DNA of 26,521 nt, from positions 1 to 26,521 of the forward strand of contig JAEZCT010000063.1 of the NCBI GenBank assembly GCA_023433405.1, written 5' to 3'. Source of the stretch: Bacillota bacterium. Its GTDB lineage: Bacteria; Bacillota; Clostridia; Oscillospirales; Ruminococcaceae. Of this stretch, positions 14,721 to 22,044 are shown piece by piece. Within the stretch, counting starts at the first letter, position 1. Each line of letters begins with the position of its first letter. Position numbers and translations under genes: made by a program. The notes beneath the pieces are model-generated. The model saw only the letters and a program-made list of their open reading frames with translations. It ran no database searches and was not told where the DNA came from.

Positions 14721-17054
14721 ATGAAACAGCCGACGGCACAAAAAAGAAGGCTATGGGCGCAGGTGGCGCGATTTTTGGAGGACCTCGCCCCCATGAAAGG
14801 GGCTGCGGTATTCGCCATAGGTTTTGTAATGGCAAATGCCTCAATGTTTGGGCGAATTACCCCCTTCGGCGTAGCGCTTGCGGCGGGAGCCCCCGCAGAA
14901 CTGAGCTGGTTTGGCGCGCTGGGGGCAATATGCGGCTACCTGCTGCCGTTAGGTCCCGCCAAGGGTATGAAGTATGTGGCGGCGGTGCTTGCGGTGGCGA
15001 TTGTGCGCTCGTTCCTAAAAAAAAGGACAAGCCTTGCGGCGAAAAGCTGGCTCAATCCCTCCCTTGTGTTTGCTTTGCTGCTCATTCCCAGCGCGTTATC
15101 GGCCTACGCGCTGGGCGGCGCGCTGCCCGAGCTGCTGCTGGCGCTTGCGGAGGCGCTACTGGCGGCGGGCATGGCCTATTTGGTCGCGCGGGGCGCAAAG
15201 CCCCTGACACAGGGCTTTGTGGCAAGCGTGCTGGAGCGGCAGGAGCAGGTTGGCCTTGTGGCGGTATTAAGCATCCTGCTGCTGGCACTGTGCGGCATTA
15301 CCTCCTTCGGGTTTTCTCTCGGACGCTTTGCCGCGGTGCTTGCCGTACTGGCAATCGCGCTGGGTTACGGTCCCTCGGTGGCATGTGCCGCAGGGGTGAT
15401 TGCGGGTGCGGTCGCGGGGCTTGCACAAACCAACCAGATTGCCCTTGCGGGAATCTATGGCTTTGCCGCGCTGTTTGCGGGGCTGTTTGCGGTTTTTGGG
15501 CGCTTTGGTACGGCGGCTGCCTTTGTGGTGGGCAATGGGCTGATGATTATTGTCATGGGCACCGAGGTCATTCCCATTACGGTGCTGTATGAGGTGATGG
15601 CGGCGACCTTCCTGTTCATGGTGCTGCCCCGGCGCATTCTTAACGCGGCGGTAACCTTCCGGCTGCAAAAGCCCGACACTGAGGAAGGCTTTCTCGGGCA
15701 GGAGCTGTATGCCCGATTATCGCTTGCGAGCGGGGTAATTCGTGAGGTGCGTTCGGCGGTGGAGAGCGTTTCTCAGCGACTCAACAAGATTAATGCCGAC
15801 GATATTACAACGGTTTATGATACGGCGGCGGATAGCATCTGCTCCCGCTGTGTCAAGCGCCATGTATGCTGGGGAGACTATTATACCCGCACTATGGACG
15901 CGTTCTCCACCCTGGGCCCCGCCCTGCGGGAAAAAGGCGTCATTGCCGAGGTGGATTTCCCCCGCCTGTTTTTGGAGAGCTGCGATAAGCCCCGCCGAAT
16001 TGCGGCGGCGATTAATGAGGCATACGAACGCTTTCGCACCCGTGAAAGCGCCACCAGACGCTTCGCCGAGCTTCGGGCGGTGGTATCCGGCCAGTTTGAG
16101 GCGATGAGTGAGCTCCTAGACGAGCTGGGTGAGGAGGCCACAAGACGGCGTACCCGCCACGCAAGGCTTTCGGGCGCGGTGCGCGATTATCTGGAGAGCA
16201 CGGGTATCTATCCCCGCGAGGCCACCTGTGAAACCGACGGGGACGACCGCCTGACCGTTACGCTGGTAATTGCCACCGACGAGATTGAGAGCATCAGCCG
16301 CGTGCTGCTGGCACGCGTGCTTGGCCGGGTATGCAAACGGCGGCTTTCCCTGCCGCTGGTAAGCGAAAAGGACGGGCTGACCACTATACGGCTTAAGGAG
16401 CAGCCGCGGTTTGCGCCCATATACGGCGAAAGCCAGTCAGCCTTTCGCGACGGCAAGCTGTGCGGCGACAGCATACGGTATCTTTCCGAGGGCGGCAAGG
16501 TTCAGGTTGTACTCAGCGACGGCATGGGCAGCGGTCCCGCCGCCGCGGTGGATTCCGCCATGACCGCCTCCCTTCTCTCACGCATGATGAGCGCCGGGCT
16601 TAAGCCCGGGGGCGCGCTGCGCTTTGCAAACGCCGCGCTGATTACCAAATCGGCAGAGGAATCCCTTGCCACAGCGGATATTGCGGTGGTGGACCTGTAT
16701 ACGGGACGTGCCGAGCTGTTTAAGGCGGGTGCCGCGCCTACCTTTGTGCGCAACGGAGCCCGGGCGTTTATGCTGGAGGGCGACTCCCTGCCCATCGGCA
16801 TCCTCAACGGCATCTCGGTGGATCACACCCATGTTGAGCTGGCGGAGGGGGACATCCTGCTCATGGTATCCGACGGCGCGGCGTTTGACGGCGGGCAGTG
16901 GATTGTGCGGGAGCTGGAAACCCACGCGGGGGAGGATATGTCGGCGCTTACCAAGCGCATTATCGCCGCCGCCAAGGAACGGCGCACCGACGGCCACGAG
17001 GACGATATCTCCGCCGCGGCGCTGCTGCTGCGCGCACCGGTGGAGATGAATTAG
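14721..17054 (+). CDS. spoIIE: Stage II sporulation protein E (SpoIIE), PP2C-type phosphatase
   Basis: This protein is about 777 aa. In sporulation SpoIIE dephosphorylates SpoIIAA to release sigma-F in the forespore and also takes part in polar septation. The N-terminal third is a multi-span membrane region (about 30-315, roughly ten segments), the middle is a regulatory region with CSRCVKRHVCW, and the C-terminus is a PP2C/SpoIIE phosphatase domain. Metal-site motifs are SDGMGSG (Asp600), SDGAAFDGGQW (Asp718) and GHEDDIS (Asp761, Asp762). The start is uncertain: the ATG at 14721 has AAAGG 14 bp upstream, while a TTG at 14697 in the same frame has no ribosome binding site. Length is close to the usual 800-830 aa. 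This gene is strong evidence for an endospore former. Confidence 0.96.
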   Translation: MKQPTAQKRRLWAQVARFLEDLAPMKGAAVFAIGFVMANASMFGRITPFGVALAAGAPAELSWFGALGAICGYLLPLGPAKGMKYVAAVLAVAIVRSFLKKRTSLAAKSWLNPSLVFALLLIPSALSAYALGGALPELLLALAEALLAAGMAYLVARGAKPLTQGFVASVLERQEQVGLVAVLSILLLALCGITSFGFSLGRFAAVLAVLAIALGYGPSVACAAGVIAGAVAGLAQTNQIALAGIYGFAALFAGLFAVFGRFGTAAAFVVGNGLMIIVMGTEVIPITVLYEVMAATFLFMVLPRRILNAAVTFRLQKPDTEEGFLGQELYARLSLASGVIREVRSAVESVSQRLNKINADDITTVYDTAADSICSRCVKRHVCWGDYYTRTMDAFSTLGPALREKGVIAEVDFPRLFLESCDKPRRIAAAINEAYERFRTRESATRRFAELRAVVSGQFEAMSELLDELGEEATRRRTRHARLSGAVRDYLESTGIYPREATCETDGDDRLTVTLVIATDEIESISRVLLARVLGRVCKRRLSLPLVSEKDGLTTIRLKEQPRFAPIYGESQSAFRDGKLCGDSIRYLSEGGKVQVVLSDGMGSGPAAAVDSAMTASLLSRMMSAGLKPGGALRFANAALITKSAEESLATADIAVVDLYTGRAELFKAGAAPTFVRNGARAFMLEGDSLPIGILNGISVDHTHVELAEGDILLMVSDGAAFDGGQWIVRELETHAGEDMSALTKRIIAAAKERRTDGHEDDISAAALLLRAPVEMN

Positions 17055-17060
17055 CTCTTA

Positions 17061-17160
17061 TCCTAATAACCGATTAAAAGCGCATAAAAATCAGGTGAGA
17101 AGCTTCGGTTTATGGGTTTTACGCGAATTTTTATCTGCAATTTTTGAGGGGATTTGTTTC
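17061..17160 (+). repeat. R2 repeat, degenerate copy C
   Basis: It lines up with copies A and B over the whole 100 bp (CCTAATAACCGATTAAAAG at the left, TTTTTGAGGGGATTTG at the right) with about 20 differences. It lies between the convergent ends of spoIIE and the glycosylase gene. The terminal repeats have decayed. Confidence 0.7.
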
Positions 17161-17192
17161 GAATTATGCAGGCGCGTAAAGCGGCAGCTTTG

Positions 17193-18026
17193 CTACGCGC
17201 TTACCTCACACCCGCACCGTATGTAATGAAACAGATACTGCTGGGCGATGCCCGGATACGTAAGAATGCAGTCAGGCAACCCGCCGGGGTAAAAACGCTC
17301 CATCACCCGTTTCATCCACACATCCAGCGGAAAGGCCTCCACCTTGTGAAAGCCGTAAAGAAGCGCGCAGTCCGCTACCTTTACGCCCACCCCGTGTATC
17401 TGCCGCAAGGTCTCCTGTGCCTTGTCATACTCCATTCGTGCCACCTCGTCGAGCGACACCGCGCCGGAGGAGACCTTTCTTGCCGCGTCTAGCACATACT
17501 TTGCCCTAAAGCCGGCTCTCAGGGGGGCGAGGTCGTTCACAGTCAGCCCGCTAATCGCTTGCGGGGAGGGGAAGGCCTGCCCCCCGCCGGGGAGCGGCTC
17601 CCCAAAGGCTTCGCACAGCCGCGCCACAATCCCCCGGATGCGCGCAAGGTTGTTGTTTTGCGACAGAATAAACGAGCACAGCGCCTCCCATGGCTCCTGC
17701 CGAAGCACCCGCATACCCGGGGTAAAGCCGATGGCCCTGCGCATGGTTTCATCGCCGCGCAGGGTCACTTTTATGCTGCCGTAATCCCGGTTAAGATCAA
17801 AATAATCCCGCCAAAACTCCTCGTACTGCTTAATGGTGCAGCCCTTAAGCCGCAGGGTGTCCTCCCGCTGGGCAATCGTCAGCTCCATGCCCCCCGCCAC
17901 CCCGTAAAAGGTTCCCGGAGAGATCTCGTTCCAGCGAAAGCACTGCCCGCAGGTTAGAATATCGGTAAGGCAGAAGTCCCGCACCCCTGCCAAATGCAGC
18001 CCGCCGTCCGTTTGGGTAAGTATCAT
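17193..18026 (-). CDS. ogg: 8-oxoguanine DNA glycosylase, OGG1 type (HhH-GPD)
   Basis: This 277-aa enzyme removes oxidised guanine from DNA and cuts the abasic site. It has an OGG_N-like domain with CGQCFRWNE (26-34), then SQNNNLARIRGIVARLCEAFG, which resembles the NNNIARI stretch of human OGG1. The helix-hairpin-helix is IHGVGVKVADC with the catalytic Lys216, and PLDVWMKRV carries the catalytic Asp235. The Lys-Asp distance of 19 is the same as in human OGG1. A good ribosome binding site (AGGAGA) lies 7 bp before the ATG. The gene stands alone on the minus strand, convergent with spoIIE. Automated annotation may call it DNA-3-methyladenine glycosylase, but the lysine argues for the bifunctional OGG type. 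Confidence 0.93.
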   Translation of the reverse strand: MILTQTDGGLHLAGVRDFCLTDILTCGQCFRWNEISPGTFYGVAGGMELTIAQREDTLRLKGCTIKQYEEFWRDYFDLNRDYGSIKVTLRGDETMRRAIGFTPGMRVLRQEPWEALCSFILSQNNNLARIRGIVARLCEAFGEPLPGGGQAFPSPQAISGLTVNDLAPLRAGFRAKYVLDAARKVSSGAVSLDEVARMEYDKAQETLRQIHGVGVKVADCALLYGFHKVEAFPLDVWMKRVMERFYPGGLPDCILTYPGIAQQYLFHYIRCGCEVSA

Positions 18027-18205
18027 GGTATATCTCCTATTGTATCCAAAGTTTAAAAAAGAATCTTACAAAAAGTACCCCTATCCGAATAAACGAATCC
18101 CATTTTTTAATACATCGATATGCAGCCGCATTATACAAAATTTAATATGTTGCCTCTTTAATATTTTAAGTATACCCGCAGCAGGAAAAGGAGTCAACCC
18201 GCCGA

Positions 18206-18252
18206 CATGCAAAAAGCGCCCTCCTTTTACAAAGGACAGGCGCTTTTGCATG
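18206..18252 (-). terminator. Terminator downstream of the coat-protein genes
   Basis: CATGCAAAAAGCGCC (18206-18220) pairs with GGCGCTTTTGCATG (18239-18252) with one bulged A. An inner CCTTT/AAAGG stem continues the hairpin. It lies about 40 bp past the stop codon at 18293. Confidence 0.65.
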
Positions 18253-18292
18253 TTCGGGGCGATTTACGAAGCCTACTTTAACGAGAATACTA

Positions 18293-18541
18293 TTAGCCTT
18301 GGAACTGTGTTTTAACCTGCTGTACCTGGTTTTGATCCGCCTGCGTCGCGGGCTGATAGAAGCCCTTGGTCTCGGCGAGCTTGTAAAGCTCATACTGCGA
18401 GCATTCGCAGTCGTTTCTAATTTGCTGGATTGCCGAGCGCAGGGTGGGGTTAGAACATTCCGATATGGCGTTTGCGTAAAAGGTCAGGCTGCTTTTAACT
18501 GAGCCGAGCGCGTCGTTAACCATCGTTTTATCCTGTAGCAT
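18293..18541 (-). CDS. CotF-like spore coat protein
   Basis: This 82-aa protein matches the C-terminal coat-F type domain common in Clostridia: MLQDKTMVNDALGSVKSSLT, then YANAISECSNPTLRSAIQQI and YELYKLAETKGFYQPA. It is probably helical and assembles in the spore coat. The ATG follows AAGGGAGAAG. It starts 19 bp after the stop of the other small coat gene (18561-18746), so the two form an operon. It ends in a Gln-rich tail (DQNQVQQVKTQFQG). Confidence 0.88.
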   Translation of the reverse strand: MLQDKTMVNDALGSVKSSLTFYANAISECSNPTLRSAIQQIRNDCECSQYELYKLAETKGFYQPATQADQNQVQQVKTQFQG

Positions 18542-18560
18542 CGTTATCTTCTCCCTTCGA

Positions 18561-18746
18561 CTAGTTTAAGAACGTCATCAGCTGCTGCTTGGTTTGCTTT
18601 GCATCCTGCGCGGATTGCTCAAAGTACTGTTTTACCTGCGGATCCTTGCATTGCTGGGCATAGGTTTGCATTTTCTCGGCGGCGGTGTCGTGCTCGCCAA
18701 TCATGTGTCGAAGGTTTTGCAGTTCCATCTGGTTTAACTGAGGCAT
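18561..18746 (-). CDS. Small CotF-associated spore coat protein
   Basis: This 61-aa protein reads MPQLNQMELQNLRHMIGEHD and ends QTKQQLMTFLN. It is helical and Gln-rich. It resembles the short coat-like proteins that sit next to CotF-domain genes in Clostridia. The ATG at 18746 follows GGAAAGGAG at good spacing. An upstream in-frame extension to 18815 contains no family-like sequence and was not used. It is the first gene of the two-gene coat unit; an 18-bp perfect palindrome lies about 70 bp upstream. Confidence 0.82.
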   Translation of the reverse strand: MPQLNQMELQNLRHMIGEHDTAAEKMQTYAQQCKDPQVKQYFEQSAQDAKQTKQQLMTFLN

Positions 18747-18816
18747 AATTAGGACTCCTTTCCGGTATTCAGGGTGTGCGTTTGGGTTATCGGCACCGCA
18801 CCGCCCTTTGGACAAT

Positions 18817-18834
18817 TGTCCAAACAGCAGTGCG
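18817..18834. promoter_or_regulatory. 18-bp perfect palindrome, possible operator
   Basis: TTTGGACAATTGTCCAAA is a perfect dyad of 18 bp. It lies about 70 bp upstream of the coat-gene start at 18746. A site of this form would suit a homodimeric regulator. No regulator gene is adjacent, and the target is inferred from position. Confidence 0.45.
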
Positions 18835-19023
18835 TGTCTGCCTTAAAAAAGGGTCGGGTACGGCATATCATGCCGCCCTGCGGCGTCCGTCTCGCCGAAG
18901 GGCAGGCCTTCGGCGGAGAACGTCGTCAAAACCCAAATTATCTGCCGCAGACCATGCAGCAAACATTAGCTATTATACGTCTGTTTTGTTTGAATATACG
19001 ACAAAGGCACGGCGCGAAAACAG

Positions 19024-19083
19024 CAAAAAAGATGGCACAGGCAAACCGCCGCCGAAAAATCGACTGCCGTTTATGCCTGTGCC
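19024..19083 (-). terminator. Terminator of the four-gene export operon
   Basis: GGCACAGGCA (19034-19043) pairs with TGCCTGTGCC (19074-19083). On the minus strand the stem is followed by ATCTTTTTTG. It lies about 100 bp beyond the ATPase stop codon. A second, weaker TTTTGC/GCAAAA stem with a T-run lies closer, near 19130-19150. Confidence 0.7.
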
Positions 19084-19183
19084 GGATGCGCGCGGAACAA
19101 AGACGCGCAAAAATAAAAAAAAGAAAAAATTTTGCCTGCCGCTCGCAAAAGCACCCGCCGGTTTACGTAGGAACAAGTGCTGT

Positions 19184-19882
19184 TTACGGCAGTATATCAA
19201 CGGGCGTGCCGTTTTGGCTGCCGTGGCGCAGCCTTCCGTCGACGATATTGACGACGCGCTTTGCGTAAGCCGCCACGTTGAGATCATGAGTTATCATGAT
19301 GATGGTATGACCCATCTCATTTAAACGGGCAAAGATGCCCAATACCTCTTTGCCGGTGCCCGAATCCAGCGCGCCGGTGGGCTCATCGGCAAGCAGGATA
19401 GCGGGATTTCCCGCGAGAGCGCGGGCTATTGCCACCCGCTGCTGCTGTCCGCCCGAAAGCTCGGCGGGCTTATGTGCCAGCCGGTCAGAAAGTCCCAGCA
19501 GCTCTATTTGCGCCATACATTGCTCCGCGGCCTCTTTGCGGGGCATCCCCCGCAGAATAAGCGGCATAATGACGTTTTGCAGCACCGAGTATTTGGCGAT
19601 AAGCTGGTATTTTTGAAATATAAACCCAATTTCGCGGTTGCGAAAGGCGGCGAGCCTGTTATCGGGGTACTCGTGTACCGCGTGACCGTCCAGATAGTAT
19701 TCGCCGCTGTCTGAACGGTCCATGCACCCGATTAGATTCATCAGGGTGCTTTTGCCCGAACCGGAGGGGCCGAGTATTGCGACAAACTCCCCCGATTCCA
19801 CTGAAAAACAGATATCGGTTAGCACCTGCAGGCGTTCCTGCCCCATCTTATAGGATTTGTTAATGTTTTTCATCTCTATCAT
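19184..19882 (-). CDS. ABC transporter ATP-binding protein (MacB/LolD type)
   Basis: This 232-aa ATPase drives the permease encoded two genes upstream. Walker A is GPSGSGKST (38-46), the signature is LSGGQQQRVAIARA (142-155), Walker B is ILLADEPTGALD (162-173) and the switch His is His199 in ITHD. The overall pattern is that of the MacB/LolD/YknY group, which powers mechanotransmission rather than classic transport. The ATG follows GAGGT at good spacing. It is the last gene of the operon, 64 bp after the lipoprotein gene. Confidence 0.95.
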   Translation of the reverse strand: MIEMKNINKSYKMGQERLQVLTDICFSVESGEFVAILGPSGSGKSTLMNLIGCMDRSDSGEYYLDGHAVHEYPDNRLAAFRNREIGFIFQKYQLIAKYSVLQNVIMPLILRGMPRKEAAEQCMAQIELLGLSDRLAHKPAELSGGQQQRVAIARALAGNPAILLADEPTGALDSGTGKEVLGIFARLNEMGHTIIMITHDLNVAAYAKRVVNIVDGRLRHGSQNGTPVDILP

Positions 19883-19946
19883 GCGTTTACCTCATTACCT
19901 GCGGGCTGTTTTCAAGGCTTGGATTGGTCGCGGTGGGCGTGTCGAA

Positions 19947-20630
19947 TTACTGCACAAGCTGTACGGATACGACAGCCTGCCCGCCCGACGGTGTGGTTTC
20001 CACCACCACGCGCAGGATGTTATCCACCGCAAGCTTTGTAAAATCAATTTCCGTGGTATTTTCTCCCCAGCCTGAAGTTACCTTGATACCGACGGGGATG
20101 GTGATGGTTTGCGTCTCGCCGGTGTAGGTCAGGTTAAACCCGCCGCCCCCCTGCCCGCCAAACCCGCCGCGGTTGCCGCCGTTTCGTCCCTGCCCGTTCT
20201 CACCCCGGCCGCCCGCGGGTCTTGAGGCGTCCCCGTTCTGTCTGCCCGGCCGGCTGGCGTCCCCGTCGCCTTGTCCTTCCCTTTGGGGAAAGCCGCCCTC
20301 CGGCATTTCTCCGTCCGGGGCAAAGTCCCCGTCAGGCCTTTCAAAATTGCCGTTTCCCTCCTGCCGTCCGCTTGCGCCTATATCGGGCCAGCCGCTCGCG
20401 CCGGGTACGTTGGCTTGGGCAAGGGCCAGGGTAATCTCGTTGCCCGCAATCTCTGCTATCTTACCCAGAAGCATGGTTTGGTTTTCGCCCAGCTGGCTTT
20501 CCGCCGTCTGTTCTGATGAGGCTGCCGCGGCGGCCGCCTCTCCGCAGCCCGACAGCAACGCAAGCGCCATTGCGGCGACTGCGCTCAGACACCATAATTT
20601 TTTATAGGGTTTAAACATGTTACTCAGCAC
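19947..20630 (-). CDS. Gly-rich lipoprotein of the MacAB-like operon
   Basis: This 227-aa protein has a lipoprotein signal with a basic start (FKPYKK), a hydrophobic core and the lipobox LSGC (Cys29). A beta-like segment (LGKIAEIAGNEITLALAQ) follows, then a low-complexity Gly/Asn/Asp/Arg-rich stretch (about 88-166, with GDASRP twice), then a second beta-like part (TGETQTITIPVGIKVTSG). I know no precise function; it probably sits on the outer face of the membrane and helps the exporter. The GTG start at 20630 is favoured because AGGAG lies 9 bp upstream; an in-frame ATG four codons later is less well placed. It lies between the permease (49 bp) and the ATPase (64 bp) genes. Confidence 0.78.
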   Translation of the reverse strand: MLSNMFKPYKKLWCLSAVAAMALALLSGCGEAAAAAASSEQTAESQLGENQTMLLGKIAEIAGNEITLALAQANVPGASGWPDIGASGRQEGNGNFERPDGDFAPDGEMPEGGFPQREGQGDGDASRPGRQNGDASRPAGGRGENGQGRNGGNRGGFGGQGGGGFNLTYTGETQTITIPVGIKVTSGWGENTTEIDFTKLAVDNILRVVVETTPSGGQAVVSVQLVQ

Positions 20631-20679
20631 CGGTTATCACTCCTGTTGTTGCTAATTTTTTTAAGCTGTAAGTTCGCCT

Positions 20680-22044
20680 TTATTCCTGATTAAGCGCCTC
20701 GATGGGGATAAGCGACGCGGCCTTGAAGGCGGGGTAAAACCCAAACACCGTACCCGTTACGACCGCAAACACCAGCGCCAGAACCGCGCCGTTTACAGTG
20801 GGCTCCACCCTCATTCCCAACGCGCTTATGATGGGAACCACGCCAAAGCTTAGCGCCACACCCACAATGCCGCCAAAGGTACTGATGGCGTTTGCCTCAA
20901 GCAAAAACTCTAACAGAATATCGCGCTTGGATGCACCCAGCGCCTTGAGTACGCCAATCTCACGGGTGCGTTCCTTCACCGAAACAAACAGCACGTTCAT
21001 AATGCCAATGCCGCCTACAATAAACACGATGCTTGCGACACCAATGAGCAAAAGGGACAGGGTGGAGGCCGACTTGGTCGCCGCCTCCATCTGCGCGCCC
21101 GCGTCGGTGACCGAAAACTCGGTGCCGCCGTGTTTTTCGCTAAGCACCGTTTTAATGTTCTCGATGACGGAGGGTACCTTCTCCACGCTGTTCGAAATTA
21201 CCGTAATCTGGGGCGAGGCGTCGCGCCCCATTACATACTTGTTTGCCGTGGTATAGGGTATAAACACCGCGTCATCGGGGCTGATGCCCGAGGTTACCGA
21301 GCCCATCTTCTGCAATACGCCTATAACGGTATAATTTCGCCCGTCAATTTCAAGGGTACTGTCAAAGGCGTCGAGCAGGCTGTCATACAGCTCCACCGCA
21401 AGCTGGTAGCCAATAACCGCCACCTTCTGCGAGGCGTCGTTGTTTTCCTCCGACACAAAATCGCCGATAGCCATCGAGAGGTTGCTTACCAGTGCGTAGG
21501 CGGGCAGCACCCCCGCTACGGTGTACTCCTCTTCCTCCTCCAAATTGCCACCGAGCACATTGGTTTTGCTGTTTACGGTAATGGTTGCCACCGAGATGTC
21601 GGGTACAAACAGCGCAATTTCCTCCAAATCCTCTTCCGAAAGCGTAATATCCAGCCGGTTACCCCCGCCCGAGCCCCCGCCAAAGCCGCCGGCCGAGAAG
21701 CCGCCGGCTCCGCCGCTAAAGCCTCCGCCGCCTGCTTCTGAGCGCTGACCGCCGCCTTGGGCTCTGCCGCCGCCCTCCATCGCTGCGGGAGGGCCGCCCG
21801 TCATGCCGCCAAAGCCGCCCATTGCCCCATCAAAGCCGGTGGTAATCTGGTTGGTCACCTCAACGGCACCCGCGTTGAGGTTTTTAAACTGGTCCTCCAC
21901 ATCCATTTGACCTCCCCGCCCAATAGCAATTACCATGACTATCGTAGCCGCACCCACAATAATGCCAAGGGAGGTGAGCAGCACCTTGAATTTATTCTGG
22001 ATGATGTTTAGCCACACAAGGTTTATAAGCTCGCTGAGCCTCAT
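20680..22044 (-). CDS. MacB-like ABC transporter permease (FtsX family)
   Basis: This 454-aa protein has a first membrane segment (about 20-42), a large extracellular domain of MacB_PCD type, and three C-terminal segments (about 325-445) of the FtsX domain, with the coupling region KERTREIGVLKALGAS and the closing PIEALNQE. The extracellular domain carries a Gly-rich low-complexity insert (about 69-129). No ATPase domain is fused, so the separate ATPase at 19184-19882 is its partner. Its start overlaps the stop of the adaptor gene by one base (TAATG). The set resembles the B. subtilis YknXYZ exporter; the substrate is unknown. Confidence 0.93.
   Translation of the reverse strand: MRLSELINLVWLNIIQNKFKVLLTSLGIIVGAATIVMVIAIGRGGQMDVEDQFKNLNAGAVEVTNQITTGFDGAMGGFGGMTGGPPAAMEGGGRAQGGGQRSEAGGGGFSGGAGGFSAGGFGGGSGGGNRLDITLSEEDLEEIALFVPDISVATITVNSKTNVLGGNLEEEEEYTVAGVLPAYALVSNLSMAIGDFVSEENNDASQKVAVIGYQLAVELYDSLLDAFDSTLEIDGRNYTVIGVLQKMGSVTSGISPDDAVFIPYTTANKYVMGRDASPQITVISNSVEKVPSVIENIKTVLSEKHGGTEFSVTDAGAQMEAATKSASTLSLLLIGVASIVFIVGGIGIMNVLFVSVKERTREIGVLKALGASKRDILLEFLLEANAISTFGGIVGVALSFGVVPIISALGMRVEPTVNGAVLALVFAVVTGTVFGFYPAFKAASLIPIEALNQE

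Larger units (their letters stand above)
18747..19183. other. Gap between the coat operon and the export operon
   Basis: I see no gene; open frames here have no ribosome binding site or family features. It contains the palindrome at 18817-18834, a GCCGAAGG/CCTTCGGC stem near 18893-18915, the export-operon terminator (19024-19083) and an A-rich stretch (19108-19130). Confidence 0.5.

Noticed and set aside
14669..15592. Frame overlapping the start of spoIIE
   Set aside because: It is Cys/Gly/Arg-rich and out of frame with the clear SpoIIE membrane domain.
18774..19324. Overlapping plus-strand frames before the export operon
   Set aside because: They overlap the palindrome, the terminator and the end of the ATPase gene on the other strand, and no domain can be recognised.
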